From positions 1 through 64,000 of the forward strand of contig NZ_BDAU01000001.1 of assembly GCF_001612615.1 (NCBI RefSeq): a stretch of DNA of 64,000 nt. Direction: 5' to 3'. Each line of letters opens with the position of its first letter. Position 1 is the first letter of the stretch. Positions 55,414 through 62,953 of this stretch are shown here, piece after piece. The notes beneath the pieces are model-generated. The model was not told where the DNA came from, searched no databases, and saw only the letters and a program-made list of their open reading frames with translations. This DNA is from Nocardia amikacinitolerans NBRC 108937. Lineage in GTDB: Bacteria > Actinomycetota > Actinomycetes > Mycobacteriales > Mycobacteriaceae. Both the position numbers and the translations under genes were made by a program.

Positions 55414-56574
55414 ATGGACGTGGACTCGTCTACGGTCGGGGTCGAGGAGGAATTCCTCCTCGCCGATCCGCGCACGGGAGCGCCTACCGCCAAGAACGAC
55501 GCGGTAGCCCGGACCGCCGGGGACCTCGGGCTCGACCTCCAGCTCGAGCTGACACGCTGTCAGATCGAGACGAACACCGGCGTCCACACCCGCACCGGCG
55601 ACCTCGCCCAACAACTGCGCGATCTGCGTCGCGGCGTCGCCTCCTGCGCCGAGATGAACGACGCCCGCCTGCTCGCCGTGGCGATCCCGCCGACGGTCCC
55701 GCTGCACTACCCCGTCACCGACACCCCGCGCTATCGCCGCATCGCCGACGGTTTCGGGATGCTCGCCCACGAGCAGGGGCTGTGCGGCTGCCATGTGCAC
55801 GTGGCCGTACCCGATCGCGAGACCGCCGTGCAGGTGAGCAACTACCTGCGGCCGTGGCTGCCGCTGTTTCTCGCGCTGACCGCCAATTCGGCGATCTATC
55901 GTGGCGTGGAGACCGGATACAAGAGCTGGCGCAATATCCTGTGGCGGCGCTGGCCGAGCGCGGGACCGCCGCCCTACTTCCGTTGCGCGGACGACTACGA
56001 CGATCTGGTCGCGATGATGCTGTCCAGCGGCATCATGCTCGACGAGAAGATGGTCTATTGGGACGTGCGCCGGTCGATCAGCTATCCGACCGTCGAGATC
56101 CGGGTCAGCGATGTGCCAGCGACGGTGGCCGAGACCGCCCTGCTCGCCACGCTGGTGCGCGCGACGGTGATCATGGCGCGTCAGTCGCTGGACGAGGGCA
56201 GGACGGCCCAACCCGTCGCCGCGGAGATGCTGCGCGCGGCCTATTGGAAAGCGGCGCGCAGCGGGATCGACGGGGACGCGGTCGCGCCGATGGACGGGCG
56301 CGTGCTGCCCGCCCGCGACCTGCTCGGCGAATTGGTGGAACACGTCGAGCCCGCACTGAAGGAACTGGGTGATCGCGAGTTCGTCGCCGACACCATCGCC
56401 GCGGTGCTCGAGCGCGGCAACGGCGCGACGCGTCAGCTGCGCGCCTTCCGCGCGGGCGGTGACGTCGCCGCGGTGGTCGCCGAACTGTCCGAGGCCACCC
56501 TGGAGGGCTGTGCGCTGCCCGAGGAGCCGCCGCTCGGTTTCGGCGAGGCGGGCGCGGGTAGCCCGCTCAGGTAG
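55414..56574 (+). CDS. GCS2/YbdK-type carboxylate-amine ligase
   Basis: The 386-aa protein has the glutamate-cysteine ligase type 2 signature: TVGVEEEFLLADPRTG, LELTRCQIETNTGVHT, CGCHVHVAVPDRETAV and SYPTVEIRVSDVPATV. Related actinobacterial enzymes show weak gamma-glutamyl ligase activity; mycothiol producers do not need glutathione, so the real substrate is open. The ATG has no ribosome site; TAACCT ends 6 nt before it, the leaderless arrangement. Confidence 0.88.
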   Translation: MDVDSSTVGVEEEFLLADPRTGAPTAKNDAVARTAGDLGLDLQLELTRCQIETNTGVHTRTGDLAQQLRDLRRGVASCAEMNDARLLAVAIPPTVPLHYPVTDTPRYRRIADGFGMLAHEQGLCGCHVHVAVPDRETAVQVSNYLRPWLPLFLALTANSAIYRGVETGYKSWRNILWRRWPSAGPPPYFRCADDYDDLVAMMLSSGIMLDEKMVYWDVRRSISYPTVEIRVSDVPATVAETALLATLVRATVIMARQSLDEGRTAQPVAAEMLRAAYWKAARSGIDGDAVAPMDGRVLPARDLLGELVEHVEPALKELGDREFVADTIAAVLERGNGATRQLRAFRAGGDVAAVVAELSEATLEGCALPEEPPLGFGEAGAGSPLR

Positions 56575-56597
56575 CCGATCGTCGGCGGAAGGAGCCG

Positions 56598-57227
56598 GTG
56601 GTGGGTGCCGGAAAAGCCAAGGGCGCCGAGGAATTCGTCCCCGCGGGCGCGGATCTGGACACGCTGCGCGCGGCCTCGTGCGGGTGTCACGGCTGCGAGC
56701 TGTACCACGACGCGACGCAGACCGTGTTCGGTGAGGGGCCCGCTGACGCGTCCGTCTTCGTGGTCGGCGAACAGCCGGGCGACCGCGAGGACATCGAGGG
56801 GCACCCCTTCGTCGGTCCCGCTGGCCGGTTGCTGGACAAGGCGCTCGAGGAAGTCGGCATCGACCGCGACACCGTCTACGTGACCAACGCGGTCAAGCAC
56901 TTCAAATTCGAGGAGCGCGGCAAACGCCGGATCCACAAGACGCCGGGACGCACCGAGGTGGTCGCCTGCACGCCCTGGCTGACCGCCGAGCTGGACGCGA
57001 TACACCCGGAGCTCGTCGTGTGCCTCGGCGCGGTCGCCGCCAAGGCGGTGCTCGGCCCCTCGTTCAAGGTGAGCGAGGAGCGCGGGAACGTGGTCTTCTC
57101 CGACGACTACCGGGTGGTCGCCACCGTGCATCCCTCGGCGGTCCTGCGCGCACCCGACCGCGACGCGGCCTACAAGGGATTCGTCGAGGATCTGCGCGCG
57201 GTGCGCGCCGCGATGGACGCGGGCTGA
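56598..57227 (+). CDS. udgX: Uracil-DNA glycosylase UdgX
   Basis: A 209-aa family-4-like Fe-S uracil-DNA glycosylase. Motif A is GEQPGDREDIEGHPFVGPAG in two blocks. The distinctive KRRIHKTP insertion (residues 109-116) contains the His that in UdgX forms a covalent bond with the abasic sugar, irreversibly capturing uracil sites. Fe-S cysteines include those in CGCHGC. GGAAGGAG precedes two in-frame GTG codons (56598 and 56601); the second has better spacing. It is 23 bp after the GCS2 gene. Confidence 0.93.
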   Translation: MVGAGKAKGAEEFVPAGADLDTLRAASCGCHGCELYHDATQTVFGEGPADASVFVVGEQPGDREDIEGHPFVGPAGRLLDKALEEVGIDRDTVYVTNAVKHFKFEERGKRRIHKTPGRTEVVACTPWLTAELDAIHPELVVCLGAVAAKAVLGPSFKVSEERGNVVFSDDYRVVATVHPSAVLRAPDRDAAYKGFVEDLRAVRAAMDAG

Positions 57228-57270
57228 GCCCGGCACGCCGGCGACCGGCTCCGCTGACCGGTCATCGATG

Positions 57271-57307
57271 GGGCGATCGCCGGTGGCCGCACACCCGGCG
57301 ATCGCCC
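57271..57307. terminator. Bidirectional terminator between udgX and the convergent small gene
   Basis: Perfect 13-bp arms gggcgatcgccgg (57271-57283) and ccggcgatcgccc (57295-57307) lie between the two convergent stop codons. Confidence 0.85.
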
Positions 57308-57317
57308 GCCGCTCGTC

Positions 57318-57551
57318 TCAGACGTGGTCGACGATCTTTCGGTGACCCGCCTGGTGCGCGCAATGCGCGCAGCAATAGATCCGCTCGCCCGCCTGCACCC
57401 CGTGGCCGAGAATCCGGCACGAGCAGTGCTCGCAGGTCGGCGCCAGCGCGCTGACCGCGCACTCGAAGCTGTCGAATGTCGCCGTGGAGCCGTTTCTGGT
57501 GACCGTGAACGTCTTCTCGTAGTCGTTGCCGCAGGTATCGCAAACCGGCAT
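57318..57551 (-). CDS. Cys-rich metallothionein-like small protein
   Basis: The 77-aa protein has a zinc-ribbon-type start (CDTCGNDYEKTF) and a C-terminal CEHCSCRILGHGV-N6-YCCAHCAHQAGH, matching the prokaryotic metallothionein pattern of clustered Cys plus His. It has nine Cys in 77 residues. It likely binds Zn or Cu, as sensor, store or ribbon. Start ATG follows aaaggaggcgag, a strong site. Confidence 0.75.
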   Translation of the reverse strand: MPVCDTCGNDYEKTFTVTRNGSTATFDSFECAVSALAPTCEHCSCRILGHGVQAGERIYCCAHCAHQAGHRKIVDHV

Positions 57552-57649
57552 CGAACTCGCCTCCTTTGGTGTCGTGGTTCCGGCGTGATCTGCTGGCGCG
57601 GTACCCGAGGTTGCCCCGGCGAAACCGCCGAACCTGGTAGGAAGGGTTG

Positions 57650-58042
57650 GTGAGCCCAGACGATTCCGATGCGGACAAAGTGATCGAACTGGCGGGCAAG
57701 GTCTTCGACCTGGCGCGGCACGGCGACGCCGACGCGCTGGCCGCTTACGTCGACGCCGGAGTACCCGCGGACCTCACCAACGACAACGGCGACACGCTCG
57801 TCATGCTCGCCGCCTACCACGGCCACCGCGACGCGGTCGCGACGCTGCTGGTGCGCGGCGCCGACCCCAACCGGGCCAACGACAAGGGCCAGACGCCGCT
57901 GGCGGGCGCGGTGTTCAAGGGCGAGGACGAGATCGTCCGCCTGCTCGTCGCCGCGGGCGCCGACCCGGACGCGGGCACACCGTCGGCACGCGACGCGGCC
58001 ACCATGTTCGGCAAGACGGAGCTGCTCGACGCGCTCGACTGA
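57650..58042 (+). CDS. Ankyrin-repeat protein
   Basis: The 130-aa protein is made of about three ankyrin repeats (NDNGDTLVMLAAYHGHRDAVATLL, NDKGQTPLAGAVFKGEDEIVRLLV, and a last partial unit). Such proteins mediate protein contacts; the partner is unknown. GTG start with GGAAGG 4 nt before. A TTG one codon earlier is the formal frame start. Confidence 0.85.
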   Translation: MSPDDSDADKVIELAGKVFDLARHGDADALAAYVDAGVPADLTNDNGDTLVMLAAYHGHRDAVATLLVRGADPNRANDKGQTPLAGAVFKGEDEIVRLLVAAGADPDAGTPSARDAATMFGKTELLDALD

Positions 58043-58065
58043 GCGGGTCGGAACTCCCCGCGAAC

Positions 58066-59439
58066 TCAGCCGCGCCGCCGCACCTCCGTCATCGCCTTGC
58101 GGGCCGCGACGAGCACCGGATCCCACACGGGTGAGAACGGTGGCGCGTAGCCGAGGTCAAGGGCGGTCATCTGCTCGACCGTCATCCGGGCGGTGAGCGC
58201 GACCGCGGCGATGTCGACCCGCTTGCCCGCGCCCTCGCGGCCGACGATCTGGGTACCGAGCAACCGTCCGGTGCGCCGTTCGGCCAGCATCTTCACGGTC
58301 ATGGGCGCCGGCTCGGGGTAATAGCCCGCGCGGCTGGTGGATTCGATCGTGACGGTCACGTACTGCAAGCCCGCCGCGTGCGCGTCCTTCTCGCGCAGAC
58401 CGGTCCTGGCCACCTCGAGATCGCAGACCTTGCTCACTGCGGTGCCTACCACGCCCGGGAAGGTCGCGTATCCCCCGCCGATGTTCGCGCCGATGATCTG
58501 GCCGTGCTTGTTGGCGTGGGTGCCCAGCGCGATGTGCCGCAGCCGGCCGGAGACCAGATCGAGCACCTCTACGCAGTCGCCGCCCGCCCAGATTTTCTCG
58601 TGGCCGTGCACCCGCATGGACAGGTCGGTCAGCAGGCCGCCGTATTCGCCGAGGGGCAGACCCGCGGCGCGAGCCAGCGCGGTCTCGGGTCGCACGCCGA
58701 TGCCGAGCACCACCACGTCGGCCGGATACTCCCCTTCGGCGGTGGCGACGGCGCGGACGCGGCCGCTGTCGTCGGTGCGGATCTCGGTGACCTCCGCATC
58801 GCTGACGATCTCGATTCCCAAGCCGCACATGGCCGTTCGGACCAGCGCGCCCATGTCCGGATCGAGCGTCGACATCGGCTCTGCGCCGCGATCGAGGACC
58901 GTCACCCGGTAGCCGCGATTGATCAACGCCTCGGCCATCTCCACGCCGATGTAGCCGGCCCCCACGACGACGGCCCGCTTGCCCTCCGTCGCGACGAGCG
59001 TATCGATGAGCGCTTGCCCGTCGTCGAGGGTCTGCACGCCGTGCACGCCCGCGGCGTCGATGCCGGGCAACGCGGGCCGGATCGGGCGCGCGCCGGTCGC
59101 GATCACCAGCTGGTCGTAGCCGGTCCACGGTTCGGCGCCGGATTCGAGGTCGCGGCTGCGCACGCGGCGTCCGGCCACGTCGATCTCGAGCACCTCGGTG
59201 CGCAGGCGCAGATCGATGTCGCGGGCGCGGTGTTCCTCGGCGGTGCGCGCGATCAGCGAATCGCGTTCGGCGACAAGGCCGCCGACCCAGTACGGGATCC
59301 CGCACGCGGAGTAGGAAGTGAAGCCGCCACGCTCGAAAACGACGATCTCCAGCTCCCGAGGACCGGTCATGCGGCGGGCCTGCGAGGCCGCCGACATGCC
59401 CGTCGCGTCGGCGCCGATGACAACGAGACGTTCGCTCAT
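58066..59439 (-). CDS. CoA-disulfide reductase-like FAD/NAD(P) oxidoreductase
   Basis: The 457-aa flavoprotein has the FAD motif LVVIGADATGMSAASQARR, the single active-site cysteine in YSACGIPYW typical of CoA-disulfide reductase/NADH oxidase types, the NAD motif AVVVGAGYIGVEMAEAL and a C-terminal dimerisation domain (GTAVSKVCDLEVARTGL). It may reduce CoA- or persulfide-type disulfides, or O2. MSERLVVIG is the start; the frame runs upstream for 158 codons without homology. Convergent with the ankyrin gene. Confidence 0.88.
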   Translation of the reverse strand: MSERLVVIGADATGMSAASQARRMTGPRELEIVVFERGGFTSYSACGIPYWVGGLVAERDSLIARTAEEHRARDIDLRLRTEVLEIDVAGRRVRSRDLESGAEPWTGYDQLVIATGARPIRPALPGIDAAGVHGVQTLDDGQALIDTLVATEGKRAVVVGAGYIGVEMAEALINRGYRVTVLDRGAEPMSTLDPDMGALVRTAMCGLGIEIVSDAEVTEIRTDDSGRVRAVATAEGEYPADVVVLGIGVRPETALARAAGLPLGEYGGLLTDLSMRVHGHEKIWAGGDCVEVLDLVSGRLRHIALGTHANKHGQIIGANIGGGYATFPGVVGTAVSKVCDLEVARTGLREKDAHAAGLQYVTVTIESTSRAGYYPEPAPMTVKMLAERRTGRLLGTQIVGREGAGKRVDIAAVALTARMTVEQMTALDLGYAPPFSPVWDPVLVAARKAMTEVRRRG

Positions 59440-59616
59440 GACGGTCACGCTACGTGGCGAACCGTCGCGGGCGCGCGAGGTGTCGGCACGCTTGCGGGTC
59501 GGATTCGGGTGCGATAAATTGCCCGTCGCTGGGGGCGGGGTCGTCCGCGCGAGGCCGCCGCCGGGGGGTCGTCGCGGGTCGTCCGGATTCGCCCGGACGA
59601 AACAGGGGTGGTGACG

Positions 59617-59940
59617 ATGGGTAGCGCGCGAGAACTGCTCGCGGGGGTCGGAATTCCGCTGCTGGTGTTCGCGGCCGTGGCGTTCGTGCTGGCCGCGAGC
59701 TGGCGAATCGCGAATCCGCCGGGCACCGACCCCGGGCGCTGGGACCGCAAACTCACCGACCTCGGCCTGGTACTCGCCGCGGTCGGCGTCGTTGCCTCGG
59801 TGGCCGGGTTGGTTCCGGTGCGCTCCCCCGGCGACGGAGGCCCGAGCAGTTCGTGCTCGGCCCGCGCCGCGACGCTCGGCTGGGAGCATCGGTCGACGGA
59901 TGCCTGCGCGCACGCCGAGGGTCGCGACGGCGACCGCTGA
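59617..59940 (+). CDS. Small membrane protein, unknown
   Basis: A ~107-aa protein with two transmembrane helices (GIPLLVFAAVAFVLAASW and LVLAAVGVVASVAGLVPV) and a Cys-containing polar tail. No family is recognised. ATG 59617 has AGGGG 8 nt upstream; GTG codons at 59608/59611 are alternatives. An 8-bp hairpin (59579-59600) lies just before. Confidence in translation is moderate. Confidence 0.5.
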   Translation: MGSARELLAGVGIPLLVFAAVAFVLAASWRIANPPGTDPGRWDRKLTDLGLVLAAVGVVASVAGLVPVRSPGDGGPSSSCSARAATLGWEHRSTDACAHAEGRDGDR

Positions 59941-60050
59941 AACGTGTTACGCCGGGTTGTCCGTTTGCGCTGTGATCCACCCGGCTTTACCGCACACTGA
60001 GCTTCTGGCAAACGCTGTATGAGGGCAGCGTTTTCACTTCGGGAGCGATC

Positions 60051-61604
60051 ATGACCGAAACCCCGTCCGAGGACGAACGCAGGCTCGCCGAACTCGGTTA
60101 CAAACAGGATCTGGCGCGATCCTGGTCCGGATTCTCCAACTTCGCCATCAGTTTCACCATCGTCTCCATTCTCACCGGCGGATTGGCCAGCTACGGCATC
60201 GGATTGGCGAACGGCGGCCCGATCACCATGGCGTGGGGCTGGCCGCTGGTGTCACTCATGGTGTTGTTCGTCGGCCTCGCCATGGCCGAATTGGCTTCCG
60301 CCTACCCGACTTCCGGCGGCCTCTACTGGTGGGCCGCGGAATTGGGCGGTCCGGTGTGGGGCTGGTTCACCGGCTGGTTCAATCTCATCGGCCAGATCGC
60401 GGTGACCGCCGCCATCGATTACGGCGCGGCGATTTTCACCACGGTGGTGCTGAACGTGATCGGCATCGATATCGGTACCGACCGCACGGCCATCTTCGGA
60501 GTCTTCGCGGTGATCCTGGTGCTGCACGCGGTGTTGAACGCGATCGGCCCGCATCTGTCGGCGGTCATCAACAACATCTCGGCGTGGTGGCACGTCGGCG
60601 GCGTGGCGATCTTCGTGCTCGTGCTCGGTTTCGGCGCGAAGAACCATCAGAGCGTCGGATTCGTGTTCACCGAGACCGTGGACAACAGCGCGGTCGGCTT
60701 CGGCGGCGTGGCGTTCAGCTTCCTGCTCGGTCTGCTGCACGCGCAGTACACATTCACCGGTTACGACGCGTCCGCGCACATGTCGGAGGAAACCCACGAC
60801 GCGGCCCGCTCGGCGGCCAAGGGCATCATCAACACGATTCTCGTCTCCGCGGTCGCGGGTTACCTGCTCATCATGGCCGTCACCTTCGCCATTCCGAATC
60901 TCGACGACGCGCTGGATCCCGAGAAGAACAGCGGTTATCCGGTGATCTACATCCTGGAGAATTCGCTCGACTCGTTCTGGTCGGGGCTGCTGCTGATCAT
61001 CGCGGCGGTCGCGCAGTTGTTCTGCGGATACGCCTCGGTGACCTCCGCATCCCGGATGCTGTTCGCGTTCTCCCGCGACGGCGCGGTGCCCGGTTCGGCC
61101 TATTGGGCGAGGCTGTCGGCGAAGAAGGTGCCGGTGCACGCGGTGCTGTTCATTTCGTTCTTCGCCTTCGTGTTGCTGATTCCGTCGATGCTGGTGCCCG
61201 CCGCGAACGCGCCGACGGCCTACGCGGCGGCGACGTCGGTCGCCACGATCGGTCTCTATATCGCCTACGGAATCCCGATCCTGCTGCGGCAGCTGCACGG
61301 TTCGCGTTTCCGGACCGGCCCGTGGCAGCTCGGGAAATGGTATCGGCCGATCGGGATCGTCGCGCTGGCGTGGATCGCGGTGATCAGCGTGTTGTTCGTG
61401 CTGCCCACCGACGACCGCGGCTATCCGTGGAACAGCGAATTCACTTGGACCACGGTGAATTACGCCCCGCTGACGCTGATCGGGGTGGTCGGTGCTATCG
61501 CGATCTGGTGGTTCGCTTCGGCCCGGCGCTGGTTCACCGGGCCCAAGCGCACGGTCGGCGAGCCCACCGATCCGAGCGGTGACGAGACGCCGGTCAGGGC
61601 CTGA
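60051..61604 (+). CDS. APC-superfamily amino-acid/GABA permease
   Basis: The 517-aa protein has about 12 transmembrane helices and the amino-acid/choline transporter pattern: SWSGFSNFAISFTIVSILTG, AMAELASAYPTSGGLYWW and FTGYDASAHMSEETHDAA. It most resembles the GABA permease/amino-acid exporter subgroup. Substrate cannot be set from sequence. ATG has GGGAG at 7 nt. No linked enzyme genes suggest the substrate. Confidence 0.9.
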   Translation: MTETPSEDERRLAELGYKQDLARSWSGFSNFAISFTIVSILTGGLASYGIGLANGGPITMAWGWPLVSLMVLFVGLAMAELASAYPTSGGLYWWAAELGGPVWGWFTGWFNLIGQIAVTAAIDYGAAIFTTVVLNVIGIDIGTDRTAIFGVFAVILVLHAVLNAIGPHLSAVINNISAWWHVGGVAIFVLVLGFGAKNHQSVGFVFTETVDNSAVGFGGVAFSFLLGLLHAQYTFTGYDASAHMSEETHDAARSAAKGIINTILVSAVAGYLLIMAVTFAIPNLDDALDPEKNSGYPVIYILENSLDSFWSGLLLIIAAVAQLFCGYASVTSASRMLFAFSRDGAVPGSAYWARLSAKKVPVHAVLFISFFAFVLLIPSMLVPAANAPTAYAAATSVATIGLYIAYGIPILLRQLHGSRFRTGPWQLGKWYRPIGIVALAWIAVISVLFVLPTDDRGYPWNSEFTWTTVNYAPLTLIGVVGAIAIWWFASARRWFTGPKRTVGEPTDPSGDETPVRA

Positions 61605-61770
61605 CACGCAGTGGTGGCGCGGTTTCGCACGGTGCCACCGTTGCCGATCGTTAACGGCAGGGTGAGCGAACTTTCCGCAGCGCCTAAAAACGTGTAAAAG
61701 TTTGTGGCTAGGCGTATTTCGGATATCGACGGGGGGTGCGTCGGCGGCGCGGCGCGGCTAGTTTGGTTGC

Positions 61771-62463
61771 GTGAGTTACGAGTACGTCGTCGTACCCGCG
61801 GGGGTCGTCGCATCGGCGGTGGAAGTGCCGTCCTATTTCCGATCGCAGCAGGGGCGGCCCGTCGACGACGATCTACGAATCGTCGTGCTCGCCGGGTTGG
61901 CGGCGTGGAACGCGGCACTCCCGGCCTCGCGGCCGCACGCCGCCGTGCGGATCGAGGCGGCGGGCGACGCGGTACGGGTCACGGCCGCCGACGATTTGGA
62001 TCGGCGCCGGACCAGGGGCTCTGCGGTGGATTACGCGGCGGGGCCGGTCCGGCAGCTACTCGAGGACCTGATCACCGGCTTCGACTACGAGCTCTACGAC
62101 GGGCGGCAGCGCACCCTCACCCCTGCCCCGGGATTTCGGGTCGTCGACGTCGATATCGGCGGTGAGCGCAGCTACCGATCGATGACGAAAAGCCAACTGC
62201 TGTCCTGGATTACCAACCTCGCCCAGCTCGCGGCCACACCGTTTCTGATCGTCAGCCGCCCCGACGATCGGGAGACCTTCATTCAGACCTATCGCGACGG
62301 GTCGATGGCCTACACGCTGGAAATCCACGACAGCGCGCACACCGACCATTTCTTCGCGGCGGCGTTCTCGGATTCCAGCCTCGTCGCGCGGTTGATCTGG
62401 GAGTGGGCCAACGACGACTGGTCGACGCTGGACCGGGTGGAATGGATTCGCGAAGAGAAATAA
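61771..62463 (+). CDS. Hypothetical protein
   Basis: A 230-aa soluble protein I do not recognise. It has an acidic, alpha/beta composition. The C-terminal half (FLIVSRPDDRETFIQTYRDG, YTLEIHDSAHTDHF, WEWANDDWSTLDRVEW) looks like an immunity-protein or SUKH-type all-beta element but without a diagnostic motif. Start is GTG. Convergent with the next gene. Confidence 0.6.
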   Translation: MSYEYVVVPAGVVASAVEVPSYFRSQQGRPVDDDLRIVVLAGLAAWNAALPASRPHAAVRIEAAGDAVRVTAADDLDRRRTRGSAVDYAAGPVRQLLEDLITGFDYELYDGRQRTLTPAPGFRVVDVDIGGERSYRSMTKSQLLSWITNLAQLAATPFLIVSRPDDRETFIQTYRDGSMAYTLEIHDSAHTDHFFAAAFSDSSLVARLIWEWANDDWSTLDRVEWIREEK

Positions 62464-62470
62464 GCCGGAA

Positions 62471-62953
62471 TCAGGAGTGGCCGGGCAGCACGCAGGCGGT
62501 GTCCAGGCCGAGCACGTGATTCAGCCGACCGAACGCCAGCCAGGAACCGATGCTCATGCTGAGTTCCACGATCTCGGTCTGGCTGTAGTGCGCCTTCATC
62601 CGTGCCCAGAATTCCTCGTCCAGATTGTGGTGGTCGGTGGCGTAGCGTTCGGCGTATTCGGCTGCGAGCCTGGTGCGTTCGTCGAAGGCGTCGGTGGTGC
62701 GCCACGCGGTCACCGCGTCGGCGAACTCCTCCTCGACCTTCACGCCGTCGCGCTCGGTGCGCCAATCCAGACAGAACACGCAGCCGTTGATCTGGGCGAT
62801 GCGCAGCCGGGCGGCCTCGAACTCGCGCAGGCCGAGCGTGCTGTGTTCGTACACCGCGAGCGAGAAGCCGGACGCGGCGATCCCGATGCCGGGGACCATC
62901 TCGCCCCACACGTAGCCGATGGGATCCTTGCCCTGGGGAACGTCGACGATCAT
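62471..62953 (-). CDS. Carboxymuconolactone decarboxylase (AhpD-like) family protein
   Basis: The 160-aa protein has the AhpD/CMD core: EFEAARLRIAQINGCVFCLDWR with the redox CxxC (Cys-Val-Phe-Cys), followed by ERTRLAAEYAERYAT. Family members reduce peroxides through the Cys pair or act on lactones. ATG overlaps the stop of the upstream gene by 4 nt, so the two are co-translated. Confidence 0.85.
   Translation of the reverse strand: MIVDVPQGKDPIGYVWGEMVPGIGIAASGFSLAVYEHSTLGLREFEAARLRIAQINGCVFCLDWRTERDGVKVEEEFADAVTAWRTTDAFDERTRLAAEYAERYATDHHNLDEEFWARMKAHYSQTEIVELSMSIGSWLAFGRLNHVLGLDTACVLPGHS

Noticed and set aside
58066..59913. Full 615-codon reading of the flavoprotein frame
   Set aside because: The first 158 codons lack homology and cover the divergent small gene; the Rossmann start at 59439 is the natural N-terminus.
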